A DNA stretch of 7,540 nucleotides from AC-32 sp035455445 (GTDB lineage Bacteria; Actinomycetota; Thermoleophilia; Gaiellales; Gaiellaceae). How positions within the stretch are numbered: position 1 is the stretch's first letter; each line of letters opens with the position of its first letter. The translations under genes and the position numbers were made by a program. Below, one piece after another: positions 1-5,479 of this stretch. Location of the stretch: positions 1 through 7,540 of the forward strand of contig DATIFC010000024.1 in NCBI GenBank assembly GCA_035455445.1. Reading direction: 5' to 3'. Below the pieces are notes generated by a model. The model had not been told where the DNA came from and did not search any database. It was given only the letters and a program-made list of their open reading frames with translations.

Positions 1-425
1 TGCAGGCCGGCCCCGACGCCGTCGTCGAACTTGACCGCGAACTCGATCGCCGCGATCCGCTTGAAGTAGGCCGAGTCGAGCGGCGGCCGCGCGCCCGGCT
101 TCATCTTCGCCGCGACCCCGGCGACGCGCGCGACCGCGTCGATCGGGTGGCCGAGCAGGTCGCAGTAGTGGAGCTTGTACCGGCGGCAGAGCGCGCGCGC
201 GGCGTCGCGCAGCTCGGGGTGCACGAGCGTGTAGACGATCACGGCCGCGCGGCCCTTCGCGCGGTTGAGCGCGAGGTGGAGGTCGTCGACGGTCTCGACG
301 CGCGGGTGGCGGATCTCCTCGAACTCCTGCTCCGGGAACTGCGCCTCGAGCGCGTGCACGAGCCGGACGGCGGTCTCGCCGGTGGAGTCGGAGATGACGT
401 GGAGCTCGACTGGGGGCTTGGTCAC
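1..425 (-). CDS. ppsR: PPDK / PEP synthase regulatory protein (DUF299 bifunctional kinase-pyrophosphorylase), N-terminal part
   Basis: The gene is cut by the left edge of the window; about 141 codons are present of a family usually near 270 residues. Reading from the GTG at 423-425, the protein opens with the family signature VISDSTGET at residues 10-18. It carries a second hallmark, YFKRIAAIEFAVKFDDG, at residues 120-136, preceded by a P-P-L-D lead-in. Family members reversibly phosphorylate a threonine of pyruvate phosphate dikinase (YqfL/PDRP type) or PEP synthase (PpsR type), using ADP for inactivation and phosphate for reactivation, and so control cytoplasmic pyruvate/PEP flux. The nucleotide-binding loop should lie beyond the edge. 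The target enzyme cannot be told from this fragment, but the position after glyS is that of Bacillus yqfL, which favours PPDK. The GTG was chosen because conserved sequence begins eight residues later. No Shine-Dalgarno precedes it, but a TACGCT hexamer lies 7 nt upstream. Family identification is secure; substrate is inferred. Confidence 0.93.
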   Translation of the reverse strand, partial: MTKPPVELHVISDSTGETAVRLVHALEAQFPEQEFEEIRHPRVETVDDLHLALNRAKGRAAVIVYTLVHPELRDAARALCRRYKLHYCDLLGHPIDAVARVAGVAAKMKPGARPPLDSAYFKRIAAIEFAVKFDDGVGAGL

Positions 426-432
426 GCGCAGG

Positions 433-438
433 AGCGTA
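433..438 (-). promoter_or_regulatory. Putative -10 hexamer (TACGCT) for a leaderless PDRP transcript
   Basis: On the minus strand TACGCT fits the bacterial -10 consensus TANNNT and ends 7 nt before the GTG start at 425, so transcription would begin at or next to the start codon. No AGGAGG-like ribosome-binding site lies between them, and no clear TTGACA-like -35 box is visible 16-18 nt further upstream. The same hexamer at nearly the same spacing precedes mutM. This is a prediction from pattern and spacing alone. Confidence 0.45.
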
Positions 439-509
439 GCCTGGCCCGCTGCCGTCGTTGCACTTTCGACACGGCTGCGTCACTGACAGGTGCGGCTTTC
501 CTCGCTAGG

Positions 510-559
510 CTCGCGCCGTGGCAGGGGGGCGGGTCGGGACCCGTAGGACCTCGCGCGAG
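510..559 (-). terminator. Nested inverted repeats in the glyS-PDRP gap, possible terminator
   Basis: The 162-nt gap between the glyS stop and the PDRP start holds a 7-bp inverted repeat, CTCGCGC at 510-516 with GCGCGAG at 553-559. It encloses a small perfect hairpin, CGGGT (530-534) with ACCCG (539-543) around a CGGG loop. The structure is downstream of glyS in the direction of transcription and could reduce read-through. There is no U-tract, and GC-rich DNA gives such repeats by chance, so the call is weak. The rest of the gap shows only the -10-like hexamer at 433-438. Confidence 0.25.
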
Positions 560-587
560 AACAATGAACACGGCGGCGAGGAGCGCG

Positions 588-2429
588 TCAGCGCGGGATC
601 TGGGAGAAGTCGCCGAGCCGGCCGAGCGCGTCGCGGACGTCGAGCAAGAGGCGCAGCCGGTTCGCCCTGACGGCCTCGTCCTCGTCCATCACCAGCACCT
701 CGTCGAAGAAGCGCTCCATCAGCGGCGCCAGCGTGGCACCCGACTCGAGCGCCCGGCGCACGTCGCCGTCCACCTGGATCTGCGCCAGCCCGTCGGCGAG
801 CGCCAGCTCGGCCTCTTCCCTCAGCAGCCCGCGGTCGACCTCGCCGGCCGCCTCGTCCACCGAGCGCCCGGCGAGCCGGTGGGCCCGCTCGTACGCGGTG
901 TAGACGCCGCCGAACGCCGGCGACTCCCGCTCCTCGTACAGCGCCTGCGCGAGCCGCGCCAGGCCGCCGAGGTCGGGCGCCGCCGAGGCCCGCGCCGCCC
1001 GGACGAACTCGACCGGCACCTCGAGCAGGCCTTCCAGCCGTTCCTCGACGAACTCCCGCACCTCGCCCGGCAGCAGCGGGCGCGGCACCACCAGTCCGCC
1101 CTCGACGGCCAGCCGGTTCAGCCCGATCGCGGCCCGGCGCAGGCCGTACGGGTCTCGCGAGCCCGACGGCCGGTGCCCGAGCGAGAACGACGTCGCGAGC
1201 GTGTCGAGCTTGTCCGCGGCGGCGAGCACCTTGCCCGACTCGGTCTGGGGCAACGGCCCGCCCGCCGCGTCCGGCAGGTACTGCTCCTCGATCGCGGCGC
1301 TGACCGCCTCCGGGTAGCCGGCGAGCCGCGCGTACTCCGCGCCGATGTAGCCCTCGAGGTCGGGGAACTCGCGCACGAGCTCGGACGCCTGGTCGGCCTT
1401 GGCCAGGCGTGCCGCCTCGAGCGTCGCCTCGCCGCCGCCGAGCTCCCCCGCGAGCCGCCGCAGCCGCTCCGTCTTGTCCGCGAACGAGCCCGCGCCCTTG
1501 AAGTACGTGATCGCAGCGAGCCGCCCCGCGAGCGCGTCGATCCCGACGTTCACGTCACGGTCGAAGGTGAAGCTCGCGTCGTCGAGACGGCCTTCGAGCA
1601 CGTTCTCGTTTCCGGCGCGCACGAGCTCCGGATCGCCGCCGTTGGCCACGAAGGCGAACCGGTTGCCGCCGAGCGGGAAGTAGCGCTGGTGGGACTGCAT
1701 CGCCGTCACGACCACTCGCTCGGGAAGCTGCAGGAAGCGCTCGTCGAACGCTCCCTCGAGAACCTGCACGCTCTCGACGAGATGCACGACCTCCGCGAGC
1801 ACGCCGCCGGGATCGCTCCAGCCGCCGATCGCGTCGAGACCCGCCACGATCCGGCGCCGCCGCTCGTCGGCGTCCGGCTCGACGCCCGCGGCGCGGAGCC
1901 GCTCCTCGTAGGCCTCTGCGTCCGGGATCTCGACCGCGGCGGCGGCAAAGCGGTGCCCGAAGCTCGTCTCGCCGACGACCGTCTCGGGGCCCAGCTTCGC
2001 GAGCCTCCAGCGCACGGGCCGCGCAAAGCGAATCCCGCTCTCGTCCCAGCGCATCGACTTCGAGAAGGCGAGGCTGCGCACGATCGCGTCGAGCCACTCC
2101 GGGATCACCTCTCGAAGCGGCCGACCGGGCCGCTCGACGCCGAGGAAGCCGTCGCGCTCGAGGAGGCCCTCGACGCCCACGCCGTGCTTCTTCGCGAACC
2201 CCGCCGCCGCTTTCTCGCGCAGCGCGACCGGGGGCCCCTTGATCCACTCGTCCGCCGTCCGCTCCGGCAGGTCGGCGAACCTCAGCGCGAGCCGGCGCGG
2301 CCCCACGAAGATCCGGTCGGGCGTGGCGCCGACCTCGCGCTCCGCCAGCGCGGGCAGCTGCTCGGCCGCCTCCCGGCACGCCGCCGCCGGCAGCTCCTCG
2401 CAGCCGATCTCAAGCAGCAGCGACGGCAT
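588..2429 (-). CDS. glyS: Glycyl-tRNA synthetase beta subunit
   Basis: This is the beta chain of the heterotetrameric (alpha2-beta2) glycyl-tRNA synthetase, a cytoplasmic enzyme. The alpha chain forms glycyl-adenylate; the beta chain recognises tRNA-Gly and is needed for aminoacylation. The product is 613 residues. It starts MPSLLLEIGCEELPA, matching the conserved LxEIGxEELP N-terminus of GlyS, and an early GPRRLAL segment follows. The middle has QRYFP and FVAN..., then GSFADKTERL and a DPYGLRRAAIGLNRL block typical of the family core. The C-terminus ends in the DALR-type anticodon-binding hallmark FFDEVLVMDEDEAVRANRL. The ATG at 2427-2429 was chosen because homology begins there and an AGGAGG lies just upstream; the frame stays open further 5' only by running over glyQ. 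The start lies inside the end of glyQ (20-nt overlap), so translation is probably coupled. At 613 residues it is shorter than the roughly 690 of E. coli GlyS, mostly through compact internal loops rather than a lost end. Confidence 0.97.
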   Translation of the reverse strand: MPSLLLEIGCEELPAAACREAAEQLPALAEREVGATPDRIFVGPRRLALRFADLPERTADEWIKGPPVALREKAAAGFAKKHGVGVEGLLERDGFLGVERPGRPLREVIPEWLDAIVRSLAFSKSMRWDESGIRFARPVRWRLAKLGPETVVGETSFGHRFAAAAVEIPDAEAYEERLRAAGVEPDADERRRRIVAGLDAIGGWSDPGGVLAEVVHLVESVQVLEGAFDERFLQLPERVVVTAMQSHQRYFPLGGNRFAFVANGGDPELVRAGNENVLEGRLDDASFTFDRDVNVGIDALAGRLAAITYFKGAGSFADKTERLRRLAGELGGGEATLEAARLAKADQASELVREFPDLEGYIGAEYARLAGYPEAVSAAIEEQYLPDAAGGPLPQTESGKVLAAADKLDTLATSFSLGHRPSGSRDPYGLRRAAIGLNRLAVEGGLVVPRPLLPGEVREFVEERLEGLLEVPVEFVRAARASAAPDLGGLARLAQALYEERESPAFGGVYTAYERAHRLAGRSVDEAAGEVDRGLLREEAELALADGLAQIQVDGDVRRALESGATLAPLMERFFDEVLVMDEDEAVRANRLRLLLDVRDALGRLGDFSQIPR

Positions 2430-3273
2430 CGGCCTCCTGCTCGAGGTAGATGCGCGCGACCTCGCGCGCCAGGTTGCGGACGCGCCCGATGTAGGCGGCG
2501 CGCTCGGTCGCCGAGAGCGCACCGCGGGCGTCGAGCAGGTTGAACGTGTGCGAGGCCTTCACGACCTGGTCGTACGCCGGTAGCGGCAGCCGCCGCTCGA
2601 CGAGGACGCGGCACTCCTCCTCGTGCTCGCCGAACCGCCGGGTCAGGACGTCGACCGGCGCGAGCTCGAAGTTGTACATCGACCACTCTCGCTCGCTCTC
2701 GAGGTAGACGTCGCCCCACGTCACGCCGGGCGCCCACTCGAGCTCGAAAGCGCTCCGCTTCCCCTGCAGGAACATCGCCAGCCGCTCGAGCCCGTAGGTG
2801 ATCTCGGCGGGCACGAGCTCGACGTCGAAGCCGCCGAGCTGCTGGAAGTACGTCCACTGCGTGATCTCCATCCCGTCGCACCAGACCTCCCAGCCGAGCC
2901 CCCACGCCCCGAGCGTGGGCTGCTCCCAGTCGTCCTCGACGAGGCGGACGTCGTGCCGCCGGAGATCGATCCCAATCGCCTCCAGCGAGCCGAAGTAGAG
3001 GTCGAGCACGTCGGCAGGCGCCGGCTTGATCACGACCTGGTACTGGAAGTAGTGCTGGAAGCGGTACGGGTTCTCGCCGTAGCGGCCGTCGAGCGGACGG
3101 ATCACCGGCTCGACGTACGCCGTCTTCCAGGGCCGCGGGCCGAGGCTCCTCAGGAAGGTGGCCGGGTTCATCGTCCCGGCCGCGAGCTCGGTGTGGTACG
3201 GCTGCATGAGCACGCAGCCGTAATCGGCCCAGTAGGCCTCGAGCGCGCGGATCGTGTCCTGGTAGGTCGGCAC
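2410..3273 (-). CDS. glyQ: Glycyl-tRNA synthetase alpha subunit
   Basis: This is the class II catalytic chain of the alpha2-beta2 glycyl-tRNA synthetase; it activates glycine with ATP. The 287-residue product matches the usual GlyQ length (about 290-300) and follows the family along its whole length. It has ALEAYWADYGC near residues 10-20, an AAGTMNPATFLRSLGP block at 31-46, and the motif 2 region (DGRYGENPYRFQHYFQYQV) at about 62-80. Then come GAWGLGWEVWCDGMEITQ at 122-139, motif 3 (EITYGLERLAM) at 157-167, and SHTFNLLDARGALSATER near the C-terminus. GTG at 3271-3273 is taken as the start because homology begins right after it. A TTG six bases upstream (3277-3279) is the alternative and would fit an 8-nt spacing from a TAGGAT hexamer. 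The last 20 nt overlap glyS, forming a glyQS operon. recO lies 161 nt upstream, so glyQ probably has its own promoter. Most well-studied Actinobacteria instead have a single-chain GlyRS, which makes this pair a useful lineage clue. Confidence 0.97.
   Translation of the reverse strand: MPTYQDTIRALEAYWADYGCVLMQPYHTELAAGTMNPATFLRSLGPRPWKTAYVEPVIRPLDGRYGENPYRFQHYFQYQVVIKPAPADVLDLYFGSLEAIGIDLRRHDVRLVEDDWEQPTLGAWGLGWEVWCDGMEITQWTYFQQLGGFDVELVPAEITYGLERLAMFLQGKRSAFELEWAPGVTWGDVYLESEREWSMYNFELAPVDVLTRRFGEHEEECRVLVERRLPLPAYDQVVKASHTFNLLDARGALSATERAAYIGRVRNLAREVARIYLEQEADAVAAA
2433..2438 (-). promoter_or_regulatory. Shine-Dalgarno AGGAGG of glyS, inside glyQ
   Basis: A full AGGAGG on the minus strand ends 3 nt before the glyS ATG at 2429. 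It lies in the last codons of glyQ (the Gln-Glu-Ala stretch near its C-terminus). It fixes the glyS start and supports re-initiation by ribosomes finishing glyQ. The spacing is on the short side. It is the clearest Shine-Dalgarno in the window; the other minus-strand starts lack one. Confidence 0.75.
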
Positions 3274-3287
3274 GGCCAAGCCGCCCA

Positions 3288-3293
3288 ATCCTA
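3288..3293 (-). promoter_or_regulatory. Putative -10 hexamer (TAGGAT) for glyQS
   Basis: TAGGAT on the minus strand fits TANNNT. It ends 8 nt before a possible TTG start of glyQ (3279) and 14 nt before the GTG start (3273). Transcription from it would give a leaderless or very short leader. No convincing -35 box is present at the expected distance, and no T-box features (conserved UGGNACC-type bulge or a long structured leader) are visible in the gap to recO. Weak, pattern-based. Confidence 0.3.
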
Positions 3294-3357
3294 GGGAAGA
3301 AGACCGGCGGCGCGACCGTCCTGTTGACGTCCTTTTCCGTGACACGCCTGAGTCCGA

Positions 3358-3383
3358 GAGCGGGCCCCTGGCCGGGCCCGCTC
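3358..3383 (-). terminator. Perfect 10-bp GC hairpin between recO and glyQ, probable recO terminator
   Basis: GAGCGGGCCC (3358-3367) and GGGCCCGCTC (3374-3383) form a perfect 10-bp stem around a 6-nt loop. The structure begins about 50 nt past the recO stop codon in the direction of transcription and lies upstream of glyQ. It has no U-tract on either strand, so it would be a hairpin-only terminator or a 3'-end stabiliser. The rest of the 161-nt gap shows a shorter GC inverted repeat near 3395-3407 and the -10-like hexamer at 3288-3293. Confidence 0.55.
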
Positions 3384-3434
3384 GTCGTTCGGGCGGCCGC
3401 CGCGGCCTGGTGGCGGGCGCTGCGGGCGAGTGCC

Positions 3435-4175
3435 TCAGGAAGCGAGGGTGCGGAGGCGGAAGCCTCCGTGGTACTCGTACGAGGCGGTGATCACCCCGAG
3501 CGCCTCCCGGGCGCCGCGCGGGGTGAGGCCGGCCGCGTGCGCCTCGGCGAGCGGCCGGCGGAGCAGGCCTTCGATCCCGAGCACCCCGTCTCGCGAGAGC
3601 GGCAGCGCGCCTCCCGCGCAGTTGCCGCAGACGGCGCCGCCTGCGCGCGGCGAATAGCCGGCGACGTCGGTCTCGGCGCCGCACTCGGCGCAGCTCGTCA
3701 CGTGCGGGAGGTACCCCGCGAGCCAGAGGAGCTTCAGCTGGAAGCTGAGGACGAGGGGGTCCGTTTGCGGCTTGTCGTCTCGCGGCTCGAGCTCGTCGAG
3801 AAGCTCGAGGAAGCGGGCCAGCGCACGGAAGGCGCGCTCGTTCGCCTCCTGCTCTGGGAAGAGACGCAGCATCGCCTCGGCGGCGACGAGGCCAACGCCG
3901 AGGCGGTAGGGCTGCTCGCGCGCGGCGCTGTGCGAGCGCAGCAGCTCGACGCCGGTCACCGTCTGCAGCTCCCCGCTGCCCTGGTGGAGCTGCAGCTCGA
4001 CGTGGCTCAGCGGCTCGAGGCGACCGCCGAAGCGCGACTTCGTCTTCCGCACGCCCTTCGCGACCGCGCCGACGCGGCCACGGTCGAGCGTGTAGACGTG
4101 CAGCACGCGGTCGGCCTCGCCCAGGCGGAAGGAGCGCAGCACGACCGCCTCGGTCGTGTACGAGCGGCCGGCCAT
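3435..4175 (-). CDS. recO: DNA repair protein RecO
   Basis: RecO acts with RecF and RecR in the RecFOR pathway, loading RecA on SSB-coated single-stranded DNA at gaps and annealing complementary strands. The 246-residue product has the normal family length. Residues 1-80 form the N-terminal OB-fold region, with TEAVVLRSFRLGEADRVLHV at 8-27, then the basic stretch AKGVRKTKSRFGGRLEP at 39-55. A helical middle follows, with LKLLWLAGYLPHVTSC leading into a zinc-binding Cys4 cluster (C162, C165, C183, C186; CxxC-x17-CxxC). That cluster is present in many, though not all, RecO proteins. The ATG at 4173-4175 was chosen because conserved sequence starts there; the frame is open further upstream but that stretch has no family similarity and overlaps the glutaredoxin gene. 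There is no good Shine-Dalgarno, but TACACT lies 8 nt upstream. It diverges from the glutaredoxin gene and precedes glyQS. Confidence 0.96.
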   Translation of the reverse strand: MAGRSYTTEAVVLRSFRLGEADRVLHVYTLDRGRVGAVAKGVRKTKSRFGGRLEPLSHVELQLHQGSGELQTVTGVELLRSHSAAREQPYRLGVGLVAAEAMLRLFPEQEANERAFRALARFLELLDELEPRDDKPQTDPLVLSFQLKLLWLAGYLPHVTSCAECGAETDVAGYSPRAGGAVCGNCAGGALPLSRDGVLGIEGLLRRPLAEAHAAGLTPRGAREALGVITASYEYHGGFRLRTLAS

Positions 4176-4183
4176 CCCGCTCA

Positions 4184-4189
4184 AGTGTA
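4184..4189 (-). promoter_or_regulatory. Putative -10 hexamer (TACACT) for leaderless recO
   Basis: TACACT on the minus strand, a good TANNNT match, ends 8 nt before the recO ATG. The intervening bases (TGAGCGGG) are a poor ribosome-binding site. It lies in the 66-bp divergent recO/glutaredoxin region. No comparable hexamer is seen for the plus-strand gene, and no clear -35 box is present. Confidence 0.45.
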
Positions 4190-4241
4190 GAGCCGGGCCA
4201 GGCCGGGAATTGCCAGGGCGTCCCGTCGTTTCCAGGCGCCG

Positions 4242-4493
4242 ATGGCCACGATTCAGATGTACACGACCCGCTGGTGCGGCTACTGCGTCCGCGCGAAGAC
4301 GCTGCTCGAGTCGCGGGGAATCCCGTTCGAGGAGATCTCGCTGGACGACGATCCGGGATTTCGCGGCCGCCTCCTGGAGCTGACCGGCAGCTGGACCGTG
4401 CCGCAGATCCTGATCGACGGTCGCCCGGTCGGCGGCTACGCGGAGCTCTGGCAGCTCGACAGAAGCGGCGAGCTCGAGCGCCTGGCGGCATGA
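4242..4493 (+). CDS. Glutaredoxin family protein with CGYC active site
   Basis: This is a small cytoplasmic thiol-disulfide oxidoreductase of 83 residues, the only plus-strand gene here. It has the thioredoxin-fold glutaredoxin landmarks: a first strand running into YTTRWCGYC with active-site Cys12 and Cys15, the cis-proline segment TVPQI at 52-56, and the GGY turn at 64-66. The last helix has L-x-Q-L-D-x-x-G-E-L as in GrxC-type proteins. The CGYC centre and the preceding YTT-x-W match mycoredoxin-1 of mycothiol users, while the cis-Pro and C-terminal parts look like classical CPYC glutaredoxins. Whether it uses glutathione, mycothiol or another thiol cannot be read from the sequence. The ATG is followed at once by conserved sequence; the Shine-Dalgarno is weak (AGG about 9 nt upstream). 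It diverges from recO across 66 bp and converges on mutM, with a hairpin starting 2 nt after its stop codon. grxC could be used as a loose name. Confidence 0.92.
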   Translation: MATIQMYTTRWCGYCVRAKTLLESRGIPFEEISLDDDPGFRGRLLELTGSWTVPQILIDGRPVGGYAELWQLDRSGELERLAA

Positions 4494-4495
4494 AG

Positions 4496-4519
4496 AAGGC
4501 GGGGCTCTCGCCCCGCCTT
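4496..4519 (+). terminator. Hairpin terminator after the glutaredoxin gene, probably bidirectional
   Basis: AAGGCGGGGC (4496-4505) and GCCCCGCCTT (4510-4519) form a perfect 10-bp stem with a TCTC tetraloop. The stem starts 2 nt after the TGA of the glutaredoxin gene and runs into a short T stretch on the plus strand. On the minus strand it is followed by TTCTTC, so it could also stop transcription arriving from mutM, whose stop codon is 63 nt to the right. The convergent gene arrangement fits a shared terminator. Confidence 0.8.
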
Positions 4520-4582
4520 TCGACTTGACCCCGACTGTCCCCGGCGCTGGACCTATCGCCGCGTCGAGGTGCTTTGAAACGT

Positions 4583-5440
4583 CTACGCGTATCCGTTGTC
4601 GCTCGTACCGCCAAGGCGCTGGCAGTGCGGGCAGAACCACGTTCCCCGGCCGGCCGCACGAATCTTCTCGATCGGGGTCCCGCAGCGCTCGCAGGGCTCG
4701 CCGTCGCGCCCGTAGACCTTGAACTCGTGCTGCATCCGGCCGGAGCCGCCGTCGGGAGTCCGGTAGTCGCGCAGCGTCGCGCCCTGCCGCTCGATCCCGG
4801 CCTTCAGGGCGGCGCGGATGCCGCGGTGGAGGGCGCGGAGTTCGTCGAGGTCGAGCTCGCCCGCCGGCCGGCGCGGGTGGATGCGCGCGCGCCAGAGCGC
4901 CTCGTCGGCGTAGATGTTGCCGACGCCTGCCAGCCGCCGCTGATCCAGGATCGCCGCCTTCACCGGCGCGCGGCGGCCGGCGAGGGCCTCCGCGAGCCTC
5001 TTGGTCGTGAAAGCCGCGGCGAGCGGCTCGCGGCCGAGCCGAGCGGCCAGGTACGGCTCGACCTCGTCCGGCTCGACCAGCAGCCAGGTGCCGAACCGAC
5101 GGACGTCGCGGTACACGACGTCCGATCCGTCGTCTAGTCTGACAACAGCACGCCGGTGCGGATCGTCCTCCAGCCCGGTTCCCGCCGCGACGTGCAGCAC
5201 GTTCCCCGTCATACGGAGGTGGATCAGGAGAGCCCGTTCAGACTCGAACCGGACAATCAGATACTTGCCACGGCGGTCGACCGCCGAGACGCGCTCGCCC
5301 TGAAGCTCGGCCGCGACCTCGACGGGGTCGAACGGGCGCGTCACGCGTGCGTCTGCGATCTCGGCCCGCTCGAGGCGGCGCCCGACGAGCTGAGGCTCGA
5401 GCCGCCGACGGATGGTCTCGACTTCCGGAAGCTCGGGCAC
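4583..5440 (-). CDS. mutM: Formamidopyrimidine-DNA glycosylase (8-oxoguanine DNA glycosylase)
   Basis: The enzyme removes 8-oxoguanine and formamidopyrimidines from DNA and cuts the abasic site by beta,delta-elimination (base excision repair). The 285-residue product begins MPELPEVETI: after loss of Met, Pro2 is the catalytic nucleophile and Glu3 its partner, and Lys59 in RRGKY is the conserved catalytic-site lysine. The void-filling triad corresponds to M77, R114 and F116. The helix-two-turn-helix region has LAGVGNIYADEALW at 170-183 with DNA-contacting N175. The C-terminal zinc finger is complete (C250, C253, C270, C273, with R265 in GRGTWFCPHC). These features fit MutM rather than Nei (endonuclease VIII). 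GTG at 5438-5440 is required by the absolutely conserved Pro2. A GGAGG exists upstream but 14 nt away, too far for normal use. A TACGCT hexamer 6 nt upstream suggests a separate promoter inside a hairpin-rich gap after pdp. It converges with the glutaredoxin gene. Confidence 0.98.
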   Translation of the reverse strand: MPELPEVETIRRRLEPQLVGRRLERAEIADARVTRPFDPVEVAAELQGERVSAVDRRGKYLIVRFESERALLIHLRMTGNVLHVAAGTGLEDDPHRRAVVRLDDGSDVVYRDVRRFGTWLLVEPDEVEPYLAARLGREPLAAAFTTKRLAEALAGRRAPVKAAILDQRRLAGVGNIYADEALWRARIHPRRPAGELDLDELRALHRGIRAALKAGIERQGATLRDYRTPDGGSGRMQHEFKVYGRDGEPCERCGTPIEKIRAAGRGTWFCPHCQRLGGTSDNGYA

Positions 5441-5443
5441 CGC

Positions 5444-5479
5444 GCCAGCGTAGTCCTCCGGCCGGCGCCGGACGCTGGC
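5444..5479 (-). terminator. Bulged 13-bp hairpin between pdp and mutM
   Basis: On the minus strand GCCAGCG (5479-5473) pairs with CGCTGGC (5450-5444), and inside it TCCGGC (5472-5467) pairs with GCCGGA (5462-5457) around a GCCG tetraloop. The six bases GGACTA (5456-5451) bulge on the 3' side. The structure begins 38 nt past the pdp stop codon and ends 3 nt before the mutM GTG. There is no U-tract. It may end or stabilise the pdp message, or mask the GGAGG upstream of mutM in read-through RNA. Pairing is exact; the role is inferred. Confidence 0.5.
5447..5452 (-). promoter_or_regulatory. Putative -10 hexamer (TACGCT) for leaderless mutM
   Basis: This is the same TACGCT as upstream of the PDRP gene, here 6 nt before the mutM GTG. 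It overlaps one arm of the hairpin at 5444-5479; the other arm would fall near -33 to -39 if transcription starts at the GTG. No recognisable -35 consensus is present. Predicted from spacing and recurrence only. Confidence 0.42.

Noticed and set aside
550..559. CTCGCGCGAG palindrome as a regulator site
   Set aside because: Short alternating GC palindromes are expected by chance at this base composition; it is only noted as one arm of a weak nested repeat.
422..571. A 49-codon minus-strand frame (GTG at 569-571) ending in a GTGA overlap with the PDRP start
   Set aside because: The composition is not protein-like, there is no ribosome-binding site, and it runs through inverted repeats and the putative -10 box. 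The overlap is probably chance.
147..2543. A long plus-strand open frame (798 codons) opposite glyS and its neighbours
   Set aside because: It is antisense to glyS, part of glyQ and the PDRP gene, all firmly identified. Its translation is low-complexity Arg/Ala/Val/Glu-rich with no family motif, as expected for the mirror frame of GC-rich genes.
3323..3351. Plus-strand TTGACG (3324-3329) as a -35 box
   Set aside because: No plus-strand gene follows within more than 800 nt, and no matching -10 box is present at 16-18 nt.
3274..3434. Possible T-box riboswitch upstream of glyQS
   Set aside because: No T-box consensus bulge or antiterminator sequence is visible, and most of the space is taken by a simple hairpin unlike a T-box leader.
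3324..4190. A 288-codon plus-strand open frame opposite recO
   Set aside because: Antisense shadow of recO; it runs through the hairpin region and has no family features.
2430..4659. N-terminal extensions of the glyQ, glyS and recO frames
   Set aside because: The frames stay open upstream only because stops are rare in GC-rich DNA. The added residues are Arg/Pro/Ala-rich, overlap neighbouring genes and lack similarity to the families; the conserved N-termini give the real starts.
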